Below are positions 52,231-52,994 of a stretch of DNA of 52,994 nucleotides, piece after piece. Below the pieces are notes generated by a model. The model was not told where the DNA came from. It did not search any database and saw only the letters and a program-made list of their open reading frames with translations. Position 1 is the first letter of the stretch; the number at the start of each line of letters is the position of its first letter. The position numbers and the translations under genes were made by a program. Source of the stretch: Methyloversatilis sp. XJ19-49 (lineage in GTDB: Bacteria > Pseudomonadota > Gammaproteobacteria > Burkholderiales > Rhodocyclaceae); the NCBI RefSeq assembly GCF_024580145.1, contig NZ_JANINI010000008.1:159069-212062 (forward strand), written 5' to 3'.

Positions 52231-52994
52231 ATGCACCACAAGATCCTCATCCTCGATTTCGGCTCCCAGGTCACCCAGCTGATCGCGCGCCGTGTGCGCG
52301 AGGCGCACGTGTATTGCGAAATCCACCCGGCCGATGTGAGCGACGACTTCGTGCGCGGCTTCGGTGCGCAGGGCGTCATCCTGTCCGGCAGCCACATGTC
52401 GGCCTATGAGGAAGAAACCGACCGTGCGCCGCAGGCGGTGTTCGAACTGGGTGTGCCGGTGCTCGGCATCTGCTACGGCATGCAGACCATGGCGCAGCAG
52501 CTGGGCGGGCGCGTCGAGGCGGGCACGGTGCGCGAATTCGGCTACGCCGAAGTGCGCGCGCGCGGCCACACGAAGCTGCTCGACGGCATCGAGGATTTCC
52601 GCACCGAGCAGGGCCACGGCATGCTCAAGGTGTGGATGAGCCACGGTGACAAGGTGACCGAACTGCCGCCCGGCTTCAAGCTGATGGCGTCGACCGACAG
52701 CTGCCCGATCGCCGGCATGGCCGACGAGGCGCGCCGCTTCTATGGCGTGCAGTTCCACCCCGAAGTGACGCACACCGCGCGCGGCGCCGACATCCTGCGC
52801 AAGTTCGTGATCGACGTCTGCGGCTGCGCCGCCGATTGGATCATGGGCGACTACATCGAAGAGGCGGTGGCGCGCATCCGTGAACAGGTCGGCGACGAGG
52901 AGGTCATCCTCGGCCTGTCCGGCGGCGTCGATTCATCGGTCGCGGCGGCGCTGATCCACCGCGCCATCGGCGACCAGCTCACCTGCGTGTTCGT
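52231..52994 (+). CDS. guaA: GMP synthase (glutamine-hydrolysing), 5' part
   Basis: Converts XMP to GMP with ATP and glutamine. Only the first 254 codons are in the window; the frame is open to the edge. The amidotransferase domain has [21 protein letters not shown], the nucleophile C81 in GICYGMQ, and H176-P-E in QFHPEV. The synthetase domain begins with the PP-loop SGGVDSS (230-236). The glycine motif reads [13 protein letters not shown] rather than the commoner LSGGP form, a variant I recall from other betaproteobacteria. No ribosome site precedes the ATG. Confidence 0.97.
   Translation, partial: MHHKILILDFGSQVTQLIARRVREAHVYCEIHPADVSDDFVRGFGAQGVILSGSHMSAYEEETDRAPQAVFELGVPVLGICYGMQTMAQQLGGRVEAGTVREFGYAEVRARGHTKLLDGIEDFRTEQGHGMLKVWMSHGDKVTELPPGFKLMASTDSCPIAGMADEARRFYGVQFHPEVTHTARGADILRKFVIDVCGCAADWIMGDYIEEAVARIREQVGDEEVILGLSGGVDSSVAAALIHRAIGDQLTCVF

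Overview
This window is about 53 kb of GC-rich, densely packed chromosome from a betaproteobacterium. Rhodocyclales or a close relative fits best, but I cannot fix the genus. The evidence is the gene order: grpE-dnaK-dnaJ near hemH-hrcA-nadK-recN; fur-bamE-dapB; carA-carB-greA-yhbY-rlmE-ftsH-folP-glmM; tpiA-secG-nuoA-N with separate nuoC and nuoD; smpB-ratA-rnfH; guaB-guaA. There is no rRNA, tRNA, CRISPR array, transposase or integrase. No gap between genes exceeds 300 bases; the longest is 194 bases, between grpE and the kinase gene.

Layout. 1-3.8 kb: the DnaK chaperone machine on the minus strand, with near-consensus heat-shock (sigma-32) promoters before grpE and dnaK. 4-6.1 kb: two accessory genes, a Ser/Thr kinase with a cyclic-nucleotide-binding tail and a two-repeat AP2-like DNA-binding protein. 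The AP2-like gene has a close match to a flagellar sigma-28 promoter. 6.1-11.5 kb: hemH, hrcA, nadK, recN, fur. 11.6-15.6 kb: bamE, dapB and an orphan hybrid histidine kinase. 15.8-26.1 kb: carbamoyl-phosphate synthase, greA, two ribosome-maturation genes, ftsH, folP and glmM. 26.2-31.5 kb: metY and the phosphate transporter pstSCAB, preceded by a candidate PhoB box and lacking phoU. 31.5-47.5 kb: tpiA, secG and the complete 14-gene complex I operon. 47.5-53 kb: an ADP-ribose Nudix hydrolase, folK, smpB, ratA-rnfH, a DUF4124 protein, guaB and the first 254 codons of guaA.

Most of the window is conserved housekeeping. Three insertions break the usual order: the kinase/AP2 pair, the hybrid kinase and metY. 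The most unusual signals are non-coding. At the carA-carB and guaB-guaA junctions there are paired, mutually complementary arrays of 7-base repeats around a GC-rich hairpin, and the second array stops just before the downstream start codon. A looser version lies between dnaK and dnaJ. Other signals are the sigma-28-like promoter on the AP2-like gene, a perfect palindrome inside the dnaK heat-shock promoter, and a perfect 10-base inverted repeat around the likely nuo -10 box.
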